A stretch of DNA of 64,000 nucleotides from the NCBI GenBank assembly GCA_022478985.1, contig JAKSZP010012148.1, positions 39,140 through 103,139 of the forward strand. Reading direction: 5' to 3'. The translations under genes and the position numbers were made by a program. This document shows, piece after piece, positions 1 through 10,327 of the stretch. Each line of letters begins with the position of its first letter. Position 1 is the stretch's first letter. The stretch is from Massospora cicadina (Eukaryota; Entomophthoromycota; Entomophthoromycetes; Entomophthorales; Entomophthoraceae). Below the pieces are notes generated by a model. It made no database searches and was not told where the DNA came from. It worked only from the letters and a program-made list of their open reading frames with translations.

Positions 1-81
1 AAAGAGCTAGCCGATTTGCTAAATTCTCTAAAATCTAAATATGAAGGTGAAGTTGAAAACATCGAGCCAGAAGATTTTTAA
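1..81 (+). CDS. possible 3' end of a host exon (partial)
   Basis: Frame 1 is open from the window edge to a TAA at 79-81 and encodes 26 residues ending in an acidic tail (EVENIEPEDF). The stretch is Lys/Glu/Leu-rich with no stop, looks helical and charged, and is unlike the degenerate transposon frames elsewhere. It could be the last codons of a soluble host protein whose body lies upstream of the window. I do not recognise the protein, and 27 codons are too few to exclude chance. No poly(A) signal decides the matter; the next 330 bases are AT-rich and would serve as 3' UTR. Confidence 0.35.
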   Translation, partial: KELADLLNSLKSKYEGEVENIEPEDF

Positions 82-412
82 GCTGAAAGTAACTTAATTA
101 GAGCTGGTAAAAAGGTAATACTGCTATTATAGATACTTTGAAGAAGGCTGATCAAATGCTAATAATAGGTTGAGAAACTAACTTTAGACAATTAAAAACG
201 ATTGTCACAATATTTAAGCAATTAAAAGTGATTGTCACAATAAAGGCTTAAACTTATATTTTAATTTGCACCAAACTATTGTCAATACAAAAATAAAATT
301 TGATCTTAGCTAGTTAAAATTCAATCCTAAGATTAGCAGACTAACTTTTTCATAAAGGAATATTTAAAAATTTTAAACTATGGCTTAAGTTATTTAATTT
401 TTAAAGGTATTA
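82..412. other. AT-rich spacer
   Basis: No supported gene. The stretch has two near-repeats of a short motif (GACAATTAAAAACGATTGTC and a close variant at about 187-240). It may be the 3' UTR or downstream flank of the possible exon at 1-81. Confidence 0.5.
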
Positions 413-428
413 AATGTCAAGCTGTCAA

Positions 429-557
429 GGGTGGTTAGCCCAGCGGGTAAAACTGCTTCCACCCCTAGTACAGGTTTTGAGTTTGAAACATGTACTGGCT
501 AGAAAATATTCCTGGTGTGGTATATTTGTCCCAAGGTCAACCCACCTTGAATAAAAA
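429..557 (+). mobile_element. SINE-S copy 1 (short tRNA-derived SINE)
   Basis: This is a 129-bp element. It has a good Pol III A box (TAGCCCAGCGGG, about 436-447) and a degenerate B box (AGTTTGAAAC, about 480-489). It then has a body shared with SINE-S copy 2, including TGGTGTGGTATATTTGTCCC, and the LINE-type tail ending CCACCTTGAATAAAA. Diverged flanking repeats (413-428 and 558-573, about 11 of 16 matching) look like an old target-site duplication. It encodes no protein and would depend on a LINE for movement. Confidence 0.75.
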
Positions 558-630
558 AATGTTGAACTGTTTATAAGAGTACATGACAGTTTTTGAGATG
601 ATAAGATATATTATCAACTAGCAGCCAAAT

Positions 631-671
631 TCCTGTGCTTTGCTACAGTGTTTACGATTATCAGATGTGTT
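631..671 (-). repeat. Helitron-end-like fragment
   Basis: The segment carries TGCTTTGCTACAGTGTTTA followed by a TTATCAGATG block. The reverse complement of 15368-15412 and the sequence at 20764-20800 carry the same blocks, so this is a short remnant of the same Helitron-associated repeat. The flanks show nothing else. Confidence 0.5.
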
Positions 672-794
672 GAATTAATTGTTTTAAATTTTATATTATA
701 AATAACCATCAACTACTTGGCCAAAACAATTGAACCTATAAAATCAACCAAATAACTATAATCACTTAAAAACTATTTTTAAGTAAATATTTAG

Positions 795-1133
795 TGTTAA
801 CAGAAATACACTGATAGGCAACCACCTTATCTTTATTTTAATATCTATATCTTTATTTAATTTTTATAAAATAAGATAATATTAAGAGGGGATAGGAGGA
901 AATAATATTTCATCCTAGATTGTATAAGTTTCAAACCTATTATAAACCAAACCTGTAAAAGAGTGTTAACAGGTTTCACCCTGCTAGGCAACCACCCTAT
1001 TTTCATTTTTTTATCCCCATATTTTATTTATTTTTATATGAAATAATAAGAGGGTAAGGGAAGAAATAAGTTATCTTAACTACTATAGGTTTTAAACTAT
1101 TCTGAACCATATCTGCAGCAAATTGGTATTAGG
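795..1133 (+). repeat. tandem duplication, two units of about 169 bp
   Basis: Units 795-963 and 964-1133 align along their length. Both start TGTTAACAG, share GGCAACCACC, a long AT block, a purine run (AAGAGGGGATAGGAGGAAATAA in spaced form) and a TTTCAAACCTATT-like end. They are clearly diverged. No coding potential is seen. Confidence 0.7.
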
Positions 1134-1220
1134 ATATACCCATTAAGCTAAACACCCTTGTATAGCAAACCTATTAAACCTATTGAATCAATTAAATAAA
1201 ACCAAACTTTTAGCTGAAAC

Positions 1221-1690
1221 TGTAACAATAGAGTTTGTATCAGTTGTTGTATTTTTACTCTGGTTCAGATTTTCCAAATCCAAAACAAATCATTTAAATT
1301 ATCTTGGTTTTTAGCCAAGTTTGAAACTGCATTGTGCCTCACCTAGATTATTGATTAGGCTCATATGAGCCTAATCAATAGTTCAGGTGAGGCCCCTAAA
1401 GGGTAACTGTAAAAAGGTTGTACTGCTAATTCCAAAGCTCACTTCAGAATTTTACCCCTTGAGTCTTTCCATGAGGAGCATTGTCAGTTACTCCTCAGAC
1501 AAGCTCTGTTCAGTGGGCTCCTTTTTAGTCATGAATAAAAAATGGAGTTTATTTTTGAGTTTGCATACCTCACTTAACTGTTCATCTTTTTTTGGGCTTC
1601 CAGCATCAAGGAGTTTTTGTGTGGTTACATTAGATCAACCAAAAATAAATTTTGTAAACTAACTCTATGTAGGTATACTTTGGTGCTGTC
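1221..1690 (+). repeat. terminal direct repeat, left copy
   Basis: This copy pairs with 2392-2862. It begins TGTAACAATAGAG and contains the long palindrome at 1336-1393 and shared blocks such as CTCCTCAGACAAGCTCTGTT. The two copies differ by many substitutions, so the pair is old. Confidence 0.65.
1336..1393. repeat. 58-bp near-perfect palindrome
   Basis: The core 1349-1380 is a perfect 32-bp palindrome centred on the CATATG at 1362-1367. Arms GCCTCACCT and AGGTGAGGC extend it to 58 bp with a short mismatch on each side. It recurs in slightly decayed form at about 2507-2568, so it belongs to the repeat family and is not a local accident. Confidence 0.9.
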
Positions 1691-2391
1691 AGTACGCTAA
1701 ATTTATCTATCTACTTGATGGTATAATTTGGTGCTGTTGGAGTACCAAATCTATTTTATTATTTACAGCATTTAGTAACTGGGATATTCTCATTTATTAC
1801 ATAGTTTCAAAGTCAATGCGCATCTGCATGCCACCAATCCCCAGTTTGGCTGACCTTTGTGGCCACCCAGGCCCATGGTTGTCAAGGAACCAGCACTGGC
1901 AGGGAGCCAGTGACTGATAGCCAACCATAGACCTAAGGTGATCCTCAGCTGAAAATACAGGTTGGGCCTCCCACCCAACTGGGATTTGGTTGGCACTGAG
2001 GGGACTTGTCCCAGCAGGGCTCCCTCACCAATGGACAATCCACTCAGAAAGGGAATGATCATCTAGCCAAACTGGACTGCATGCCTTTTATGTGCTTCAG
2101 TTAGAGAAAGTGCCTTCCTGGTCAGGATGGAAAGATTATCACCAACTGGAGCATGGGAGGGGGTACACCATAGCCAATCACTGGGCATTCTTCCTTGTGC
2201 CAAGTGGCTGATTCTGGAAGCCCAGTTCTGATTTTCCCTTGCCATTTATCTTTTTCCCATGAAAGACCCAGTCTTTCTTCAGGCTTATTTTTATGGAGCT
2301 CATGGTAACTTGCCCCAGGAGGCCCTTGTGGTGGCAGCCTCCCTCTGTGGGGCACCTCTTTGGAGTGGGGCCCTTCTCTAGTGGAGGATAT

Positions 2392-2862
2392 TCTAACACT
2401 TGAGTTTGTCTCAGCTGTTGCATTTTGACTCAGGTTCAGATTTTTCAAATCTTAGTTGAATCATTAAAAAGATTTTAAATTTTTGGTCAAGTTTGGGAAA
2501 TAGGTTGTGCCTCAACTGGACTATTGATTAGGCTCATATGAGCCTAATTGATGGTTTAGGTGAAGCCTCTGGAGGACAAACATAAAAAGGTTGTGCCACC
2601 AATTCTGAAGCTAACTTCAGAATTCTATCACTTGAGTCCCTTTCTGAGGAACATTTACAGTTGCTCCTCAGACAAGCTCTGTTTGGCAGGCCACTTTTTA
2701 GTTGTGAATGAAAATGAAGTTTGTTTTGGGATTTGCATACCTCACTTACCTGTTCATCTTCTGAGCTTCCAGCATTGAGTCTTTAAATGGTTGGATCAGA
2801 CCAACCACTAAACAATCATGCAAACTAACTCAATGTTGGTAGGTTGTCACTGTCTGTCATGG
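2392..2862 (+). repeat. terminal direct repeat, right copy
   Basis: This copy matches 1221-1690 in order and orientation, including the core palindrome TTGATTAGGCTCATATGAGC. It begins TCTAACACTTGAG. T-1 follows immediately on its right. Confidence 0.65.
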
Positions 2863-3110
2863 AATCTGCTGATTAGAGTAAGACTGGGCTTCCAACATGG
2901 GTGTGTAACAACCCAGTGGAAAGCCCAGAATGCCAAGGCATAGCAGTTCTGAGTAAATGCAGTGTGGATCCCCTATTGTTCTGGTAAAGGAAATAAATGT
3001 TAATAAACATACCAAAGGCCCCCATAACAAACCAAATGGCTGCAATGGGGGCAACCACGGGTCTTGCTGGGGCATCCCCAAGGATGGAGGAGGCAAAGAG
3101 GATGACCAAT
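2863..3110 (-). repeat. repeat T, copy 1 (fragment)
   Basis: The reverse complement aligns with 23660-23890. Shared blocks include GCCTTTGGTATGTT, GTGGATCCCCAC-like and TGCCTCTGGCATTCTGG-like sequences, then a CCACTGGGTG block. The minus strand reads as a hydrophobic segment (WFVMGAFGMFINIYFLY), which suggests a former membrane-spanning protein. The family is unclassified. A distant resemblance of the hydrophobic segment to amino-acid transporters is too weak to use. Confidence 0.55.
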
Positions 3111-4329
3111 CCTCTTGGTATTGCAGTTGTTGACCTTTGGAGTTATCATTCCACCCATTTTGGACTGTTTCATCATTTAAAAAATTTTGTAAATCATATA
3201 AATTTTCAAAAATTAAAAAATGATAATTGGGTTTGCAAATTGAATTGAATCAAATCAATCTGACCCCCAGGAGGCCTTGGGCCTCATCTTGCACCCCTTG
3301 GGAGTCCTTGGATTGGGTATGAAGGTTGGGGGCATCACCAGTGCGGTGGATCAATTTTGTTATTAAATTTGGGTCAGATTGACCCTTAGCAAAATGGTCT
3401 GGATTGTTTGGCACCTGGTTTTCACCCCACAATTGTGTGAACAGCATGTCCCCACCTCCATACAGAGAATTGCAATTAGCAGACATGGCCTCAATTTTGC
3501 CAAATTGTGCCAAATTACTATAGAATCGGCGATGCAAGTTGGGTTGTTTTCTCCCACTAGTTTACAGAGTATGAGGTGATCCTGAAGTGGGTCCACCAGG
3601 TGCTGAATAAAAACCAGGTTGAGAAGAGTTTGGGGGATCTGATGACTCTCCCAGAGTGGCAGATAGGCATCAAAGGCTGGTGGTGAGTTCTTGGATCACA
3701 ATCCCCGCTCATTGGGTCACCGGATTGATGACTTGGAGAGCTCATTCCATGACCTTTGGCCCTAGGACGCAGAAAGCTGCGTATGTTGCTAGGTTAATCA
3801 AAAGTATTGTGAATAAGTGGCGGAGCTCATGGAGTGGTTTTTGGGTAAAAAGCTTTATTTAATTTAGGGTAAGGAATGGACTGACAACTACTCTTTACAG
3901 AGATAGTTGTCTTATATATGGGATGAGGGGAAAATGGGGCCTTGAATATGTTTTCTTTGGCAGCAATGGCTGACATACTTGAGGGTATTCTATTGGGGTT
4001 CAGGGCCTCGTCATCCACTTATGCACAGGTCACCAAAGCTTTGGCACCATAAGCGTTGGATCTGCCAGGTAGGGACCCTCACCAATCTAAACATAAGCAA
4101 TTAACCCGGATGGAAGGTGCAGCTAAATTGGGTTCCACCAGGGTCAAATTTAATGAAATTTTAAAAGATTTTTTTAATTTTCCTGGAAGCAAATTTCTGA
4201 CTCAGATTGGCTTTCCCAGACCTGGAATTTCAGATTCCATGTCCCAAACCCAGTTTCCTGACTTGGGAGCCCTTTTTTGAATTTTGGGGCTTATTTTCTT
4301 ATAACCTAAAGACATAAAGGATGGTGGAG
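3111..4329. other. unassigned interval
   Basis: No complete gene is supported. Several overlapping minus-strand frames of 60-95 codons lie at 3250-4018, without a family I recognise and with frame breaks between them. This would fit a decayed element protein read right to left. A plus-strand frame at 4056-4280 has no recognisable domain. Confidence 0.4.
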
Positions 4330-5200
4330 TGGGGCTCAAAGGGGGTGAAAGCTGCTGTGGAAGGCCTCTAGCCTGCATTACCTCATTGCAGACCTCTTGT
4401 AAGTCCCAAGGAACATCCGCTGGGCGTTAATTGGGCCAACCTTCTGTTCCTGAGCAAGAAAATACCAAATAGGATGGCCACACCCCCGTTACCCAGGGTG
4501 ATCTCACTCACATGGTAGATGAGTGCTGGAAAATGGTCCTTCAGCTTTGGATCCCACTTTTGGTACTTGCACTCTCCTCAGCAGAACTATCACAATGAAT
4601 TATTAAAATCTGCGCTGAGATCACCAAAATGGAATTAATTGCAACTAATTTGAGTGGCAATCAGCTGGATACTCAGATTTCAAATGGTTGAAAAGGTATG
4701 AAGGCTGAGCTATCAGTCAGAACACCCAACAGTTGCAAATTCTGTTTACACAATGATCAAAAATCTTCCCCCTCCTATTCCCAAATAGTTCACCTCTTAG
4801 GTTGAACTGACCAAAACTCAGCTCGTTGCTGAATTTTGCAATGTTGGTCCCTAGGGAACTAACCCGCATATTCCCAAATAGTTCACCACTTAGGTCAAAT
4901 TTGTGGAACCCAACCCTGACTTATTTTCCCTCCCTAAAATTGATGAATATTTAATCGGGTGCATCGCCCTGAGAAAATTGTTGGTCAATTCTCTTCCCTT
5001 AAATTTCCTAATAAAAATACCCTCCCCCAAATTTCCATTTTTTTGGTTGAGATTTAAGTTCCCTTCCAGTTCCATATCCATCATACCAGCAGCAGTGCCC
5101 CTGGCATTCTGGTCCACCACTTGGATGCTCCAGCATTCAGGCTGGTAGGCCAGTCTATTTTCTACTTGCCATCTGCCTGACACCTCTGTTATCTTCCAAA
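4330..5200 (+). repeat. repeat T, copy 2
   Basis: The copy shares its order of blocks with T-3 and T-4: a GACCTCTTGTAAGTCC-like block, then GGTGATCTCACTCACATGG with TAGATGAG, and at the right end GCAGCAGTGCCCCTGGCATT. The right end then runs into a CCAGCATTCAGGCTGGTAGG block. These blocks occur as CAGTGCCTCTGGCATTC and CAGGCTGGCAGG in T-4. A plus frame at 4903-5148 ends in AAVPLAFWS, matching the T-4 protein end AAVPLAFRS. Boundaries are approximate. Confidence 0.55.
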
Positions 5201-5240
5201 TCAATTTAGAAGCAGCCAAATGGAACTGTGGTGGGGTCTT

Positions 5241-5542
5241 TTGGTGCCAATGCAGTGACCCAACGTTTATTCACTACATGGCCCAAGTCCCCCAATTGAG
5301 CCAAGGGCTCCACAGGGCTATTAGGTCCCTTCTTCTTCCTAAAAGGGAACTTTTCCCAATCTAACCCAAGAGGTTGGGTATCAAGACTTACACTGTCAGT
5401 GCACCAAATCTATCTACCTACTTGATATTGATGTATTTTGGTACTGTCAGTGTACCAATTTTATTTTACTTTATGGAATTTGGGAACTGAGATATTCCCA
5501 ATTATTACAGAGACATTATCAGTAAAAATACTCATCACCTGC
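5241..5542 (+). repeat. repeat shared with the TRIM-like interior
   Basis: Positions 5388-5520 align with 1675-1800. Both have two spaced copies of a TTGGTRCTGTCAGTGTACCAA-like hairpin motif and end in an ATATTCCCAATTATTACA-like block. In the 5388-5520 copy, TTGGTAC and GTACCAA form a perfect inverted repeat around TGTCAGT. Ty3-1 is inserted immediately to the right. No coding function is seen. Confidence 0.55.
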
Positions 5543-6387
5543 TGTAAGAGAGTGTCTATAACTCTCCTGTTCCCAGTGCGGTAGTGCATGGTGCACAAGG
5601 CTAAAGCCAGGGAATTAGCTGTTAGTACAAAAGTTATTAGAGCCCAGCAAAGGGTGCTGGAGCAATAACAACTTAGCCAGAGAAGTGCAAGTTTTATAAT
5701 AGATAACCCACCAAAAGTGATGCAGTGCACAAAGAGGAAGGGGTTAAGTGACCCAGGTTGGAGAGAACCTGGGCAAACCAATGGTGCACTAGGGGATAGC
5801 TTGAGTGTATTTAAAATGGCAAGGTTAATGGAGCGTGAGACCTCCTCAAAGAGGTTTGCGCACAGGAGTGTTCAAAATATCATAAAATAAAATGTAAAAC
5901 AGGAAAATGTTTATTTGGAAGTTGACCAACAGGGGAGTGTTGATCATGGGAAACAAAATTAAACTATGTCAGGGAAATACAGGGTTTGCTGAAGTGGGCC
6001 CAAGCACTGACCCACCAATAGGCAAACACTACCATCCAGATTGGTAGAATATGCCAAAACTGACTTCACTCATGTAATTAATTTAAGTTGGACTTGACCT
6101 GAATGTGTGATCTTGTAAATGGAACATGTTTCAAAACCCCGTTCCTTGACTAACCAAATTGAACCATCTGCATTCATTACATAAACTGTTCATTTTAACG
6201 CCTGGCTGACGTGAGGGGCTGGGCGTTAGGCGCCTCACTAGTACCAACCTGGGAATATTTAGCTTGTACCCAGCGTTGGTCTAGTGTGTGCCTGAGGTCA
6301 GGGAGAGCCTGAAGCTTCACCTTCTGGGCCTCCTGGCGCCCAGCCTTATCCTTGGGGTTGGTTCTCACTATGTCATTTGACTTGACA
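5543..6387 (-). repeat. Ty3-1 3' LTR
   Basis: The 845-bp repeat matches 10636-11485 almost throughout. On the element strand it starts TGTCAAGTCAAATGACATAG and ends CTCTTACA, giving TG...CA termini. Open frames inside it (such as 5461-5781) are incidental. Confidence 0.92.
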
Positions 6388-6402
6388 TTACCCTCTCCTC
6401 CT
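6388..6402 (-). other. Ty3-1 polypurine tract
   Basis: On the element strand AGGAGGAGAGGG lies three bases upstream of the 3' LTR. This is the position and composition of a plus-strand primer for reverse transcription. Confidence 0.75.
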
Positions 6403-6493
6403 GATGGGGCTTGACCCCTCTAGGGGCTTGAGCAAGAGAAAAGTTCTTGTGGGCTGATGCTAACTTCACGGTGGCAATGGTTGGTTTGGGTTG

Positions 6494-7755
6494 AGATTCA
6501 GCAGCCTGGGGGAAACGCTTGTGGAAGGCTTCAATCAGATCTTGGGCTTTCACACACTTGTGCGCTGGAACCCAACTGTTCTCTGCAGCGTCAAAACCCT
6601 TTCAGGATACCAAGTACTCAAGCTTTCGTTTAATGCTGCGGGAGGCAACTATTTCTTCCACTTCCCACTCTGGCGCCCCATCCACAAGATAGGCCTCTGG
6701 ACTTTTTGGTGGGGAGCCCTCAAACAACGTCAATTTGCTTTCATGGAAGACAGAGAAGATCCAAAATGAAGAGGGAATATCTAGCTAGTAGGAGGCATGG
6801 CCCACCTTTCTAACAATGAGGTAGGGGCCAATCCTCTTTGGTCCCAGCTTCTTGCATGGCTGCTTGATAGAGATGTTACAAGCATCAAGCATCATAAGAT
6901 CCCCTTCCTTATACATGGGACCTACTTGGTTTTACTATCAGCATTTTCCTTATACACTTTCATTGCCGCCTCCAAACTTGTGGAAACCCCTTGATGGACC
7001 TTCTTGATAGTCTTGGCAAAGTCGACCACCGCTTCAACCTTAGAACCACATCTGGGCTCCATGTTAAAGGTGAGGTTAAAGCCATGGTTGGCGAAAAAAG
7101 GGGAACAACTGATAGAAGAATGCATAGTGTTGTTGTAACTAAATTGGGCCATAGGGAGGTGAGAAACACAATCTGAATGATCCACGGCAGTGTAACACCG
7201 CAGAAAATGTTCCAAGCACTGGTTCACTCACTCTGTCTGCCCATCTGATTGGGGGTGATAGGCAGTTGAACGGCAAGGGTGAGTCTGAAGAGTCTTACAC
7301 AACTCTTTCTAAAAAACGGAGGTAAATTGGGGTCCCTGGTCAGTGATAATCTCTTGAGAAACCCCATGGAGTGAAAACACATGTGTGACGAAGAGCCTAG
7401 CCATCTCAGATGCGGTTATTGTAGTTCTGCAAGGAATGAAATGGGCGAACTTTGTAAAACGGTCCACCACCACCATGATGGAATCATAACCATCAGAGAC
7501 AGGTAGTTCCACAATGAAATCCACTGATAGAGATGTCCAGGGCCCTTCAGTTTTATGGACTGGATTTAACAACCCCACTAAAGATTGCCAATTTAGCTTC
7601 ACTTGGTTGCAGATCAAACACTCCTTACAATACCGCCCCACCTGAGCAGGCAAGCCCTTCAAATTGTAGGTGTGACATAACAATTCCAAGGTTTTTGCTT
7701 TCTCAGGATGATCAATGATGAGTCCATCATAAAGGTCCTGGATGATTTACAGGTG
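6494..7755 (-). pseudogene. Ty3-1 integrase with C-terminal chromodomain
   Basis: The element-strand frames give the zinc region (CKECLICNQ, about 7600-7630). The catalytic core then follows, with VDFIVELP, VVVDRFTKFAHFIP and ITDQGPQF, then AYHPQSDGQTE carrying the last catalytic region. The tail ends in a chromodomain (about 6494-6680) with EWEVEEIVASR, then KGFDAAENSWVP and LIEAFHKRFP. Chromodomains of this class tether integration to modified histones (family knowledge). A TGA at 6602-6604 replaces the conserved Trp of the WKGF motif, and another stop follows DGQTE near 7230. Otherwise the frame is remarkably well kept. The protein would join cDNA to the genome; this copy cannot make a full product. 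Confidence 0.9.
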
Positions 7756-8117
7756 CAGTAATCCAGCAGGTACCCAAAGGCGCCGCTGAAACCACACCAT
7801 CTCATCCTTTACATATTAACCCCTGGATAGGTCCTCTTGACTTAAAGCGCTCTTAGCAAGTACCATAGGATATTTGGCTGATAGCGGCTGAGAAAGGACA
7901 TCCTTTCTGAACATACCATGTTCCTCCACGTTTTTCCAGAGGTGCAAGCGCTGGCCTGTTGGCCAGGGAGAGGGAAGTTGAGACAGAATTTTATATGAAG
8001 GAACTATCAACTGGGTGTTAGGAACCTCTACCTCCTTTGTATCAGAAGCTAATGCAGGATTGCAACTAAAAGCATCTGCCAACCCATTCTCCTTGCCCTT
8101 GGTGAACTCATAAGAAA

Positions 8118-9404
8118 ATGCAAATTAGGCAAGGGTCTCATGCCAACGGGTCTGCCGTGGGGTTAGAACATGAGGGGCGCGGCAGTACAGCAAGGCACAG
8201 TGGTCTGTATGTACCCAGAAAGGTTGGGATGAGCCATGCAAGTGGTGACGCCAGTAAGTCAGCGCCTCCACCACTGCCAGTAACTCCTTGTCATAAACGG
8301 CGTAATTCAACTCAGGCAGAGACATTTTCCTAGAAAATATCCCACCAGATGCTCTATCCCATCTTTGCCTACTTGTAACAAGGCAGCTGCTATGGCGAAG
8401 TTGGAGGCATCAGTAGACACAATGAACTCTTTTGAAAGGTCGATATGGAGAAGGAAAGACAAGGACAACAGTGTGCACTTCACTTCTTGGAAAGCATCCT
8501 CCAAAACAGAGGATCACTGAAGCACCTTGGCACTGATAGCCTTGTATAAGGGAGCTGCCACCTCAGAAAGATTGGATGTGAACTTCTTAAGAAACGTACA
8601 CATCCTCAAAAACTTCTCAATTCTTTTACTGAAGTAGGGGTGAGCCACTCATGAATAGCCTTCTCCTTGTCTGGAGTTATCATGTGTCCTTGATCAAACA
8701 TGACGTTGCCCAGAAAAGTAATCTGGGACTTAAAAAATTCACATTTGCTAATTTTCAGCGTAAGGCTGCCTTTAACCTCCCCACCACTTGCTGAAGGTGA
8801 ACTGCATGGGACTCCAGATCAGAAGAAAACACCAGGATATCATCCATGTAGGAAACCGCACATACCCCAACAAGTCCCCCAACCCTGCATCAATGTGACA
8901 TTGAAATATAGCAGGGGCATTCTTAATCCCAAAGGGCATGACCCAAAACTGGAAGATCCCTTTTCTGGTATGGAATGCGGTTAACCACTATTGCTCTTTT
9001 TTAATCCGAATTTGATTGAACGCATTGAGGCAATCCAGCTTGGAGAAGACCTCAGCCTTCTCCACATAATGTGCAATCAGAGAATCTAAAGGGATGAGAT
9101 GTAGATCCAGTACAATGACATTATTGAGGTTCTCATAGTCTATGCATGGGTGTAGAATACCATCAGACTTCTTAACAAAGAGAAGTGGGGAGCAGAGAGG
9201 GGAGGTACGCTGAAAAATTGCACCTTTGGCCAACTGATCCTTCACCCACACATCCAACACCTCTTCCTCACAGACAGTCAATGGGTAAATGGGGAAAGAT
9301 ATACGCACCAGATCCACAGTGAGCTTGAAGTCACAATCAAACTCAGAGTGCTCAGGGAGTGCGCTAACAGATGCTGCATCAAAAGAGGATTCCAACCCCT
9401 CCAA
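8118..9404 (-). pseudogene. Ty3-1 reverse transcriptase and RNase H
   Basis: The element strand reads the RT start (QLAKGAIFQRTSPLCSPLLF, then KKSDG and FSKLDCLNAFNQIRI), a fully intact YMDDI active site at 8839-8850, and the connection (FFKSQITFLGNVMFDQGHM). RNase H follows (FIVSTDASNFAIAAALLQVG, YDKELLAVVEALTYWRHHL, HTDHCALLY). These parts copy the RNA to cDNA and remove the RNA strand. Breaks include a stop after IKKEQ near 8985 and frame changes around 8700-8990 and 8310. The frame continues through 7816-8082 as the RNase H to integrase linker. Confidence 0.9.
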
Positions 9405-9422
9405 ACAAGAAGGTATAGGAAC

Positions 9423-9837
9423 TTACCCTGAGGGCTTCAGCAAAGGGGCAAGGTTAAAAGGGTGAAGGTAGGGCCAGAAGGGCAAGGCACCCTGAGCGTC
9501 AGCTTTAGACAAAGGAACAACTAGGGTGCGACCATTCTTCAATGTTAGAGAAAGGGTATTGTCTTTCAAGTTGGTTTTAACGTCAAACTTCCGCCACCAC
9601 TCCACTCCCAAAATGATAGGGAACACGAGGTTTTTGACAGCCTGAAAGTGATTGGATAAGGGGTACTTTCCAACCTGATAGTCCACTGTCCCCATAATAT
9701 TCAGAGTGGGAATACCTTGGGACGCCCCTCCCCTAACCATACCACCTGGCAAGTAACTCAGCTCAAGGTAGTCAGCTAGGCTTTGGTCCATAAAGTTATT
9801 AGAGGTGCCAGTATCCACCAGTACAGTGGTGCTGAAT
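9423..9837 (-). pseudogene. Ty3-1 aspartic protease
   Basis: The element-strand frame opens with VDTGTSNNFMD, a retropepsin DTG active site (family normally D-S/T-G-A/T). It later has FPIILGVEWWRKFDV, the conserved hydrophobic-Gly flap-end motif. The reading is open for about 130 codons to the RT frame. A stop near 9838 separates it from upstream sequence. It would process the polyprotein. Confidence 0.85.
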
Positions 9838-9952
9838 TATTCTAAAGGAGATGAAAGGGTAGCAGACAGTAGAAAAAACCCCAAATGGTCTTGATTAACA
9901 ACAGACAGCGCCAGATCATCACCAAAAAACTCATCCTCTGGCTTTAGCAAGC

Positions 9953-10327
9953 CTACAGGGTATGTTTTGGAATTATAGAAGGGGAGAGATAATTGGCCAC
10001 TCTTACTACTGAGGCCACATACCCCACCATTTCTTCTGCAGGTGCATATACTTTATCATATTTGAAACGAAGTTCTTTCTTCACTTCCTGAGTGCCACAG
10101 ATCATGGTAGGGATCAAAAGAGGGTTCTCAGGAGTTATTTGATATACTGGAATAGGGTTCTCATCCAGGCTATAAAATCTAATAAATGGATCAGAGGTTT
10201 GGATAAGATTTTTGTCATAAGTTGCGTTTTTAGATGTGAATGACCCTATTCCCCCAACTGAAATGAAAGGCCTGACGTTATCCAAGGCCAACACCCCCAG
10301 GCCCATCTGTGCTGATTTTACCAGCAT
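9953..10327 (-). CDS. unrecognised 124-codon frame upstream of Ty3-1 protease
   Basis: An open frame on the element strand sits where gag should lie. It has no zinc knuckle, no major-homology-like motif and no similarity to gag that I can see. It contains PFISVGGIGSF and YDKVYAPAEEMVGYV. It may be a divergent structural protein, captured sequence, or simply an open stretch of a deleted gag-to-protease linker. Start at the ATG at 10325-10327. I do not assign a function. Confidence 0.35.
   Translation of the reverse strand: MLVKSAQMGLGVLALDNVRPFISVGGIGSFTSKNATYDKNLIQTSDPFIRFYSLDENPIPVYQITPENPLLIPTMICGTQEVKKELRFKYDKVYAPAEEMVGYVASVVRVANYLSPSIIPKHTL

Larger units (their letters stand above)
1221..2862 (+). 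mobile_element. TRIM-like element: two direct repeats around a short interior
   Basis: About 470 bp at 1221-1690 recurs at 2392-2862 in the same orientation, with similarity along the whole unit. The interior of about 700 bp (1691-2391) has no retroviral domain. This is the architecture of a terminal-repeat retrotransposon in miniature, or of two LTRs around a deleted body. A PBS-like TGGTGCTGTCAG lies just after the first repeat. The start of the interior (about 1675-1800) recurs at 5388-5520. A tandem duplication is the alternative. No clean target-site duplication was found. Confidence 0.55.

Noticed and set aside
429..489. Possible functional tRNA genes at SINE heads (also 11779, 12245, 14796, 25394)
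   Set aside because: A and B boxes are present, but I cannot fold full cloverleaves with paired acceptor stems, and each is joined to a SINE body and tail.
2863..3110. Amino-acid transporter gene fragment in repeat T
   Set aside because: Only a single hydrophobic segment and a few positions resemble that family, which is too little to separate from any membrane helix.
5461..5781. 106-codon minus-strand ORF and its counterpart at 10507-10884
   Set aside because: Both lie in and across the edges of the two Ty3-1 LTRs; the shared reading follows from LTR identity, and the ends differ because they run into unrelated flanks.
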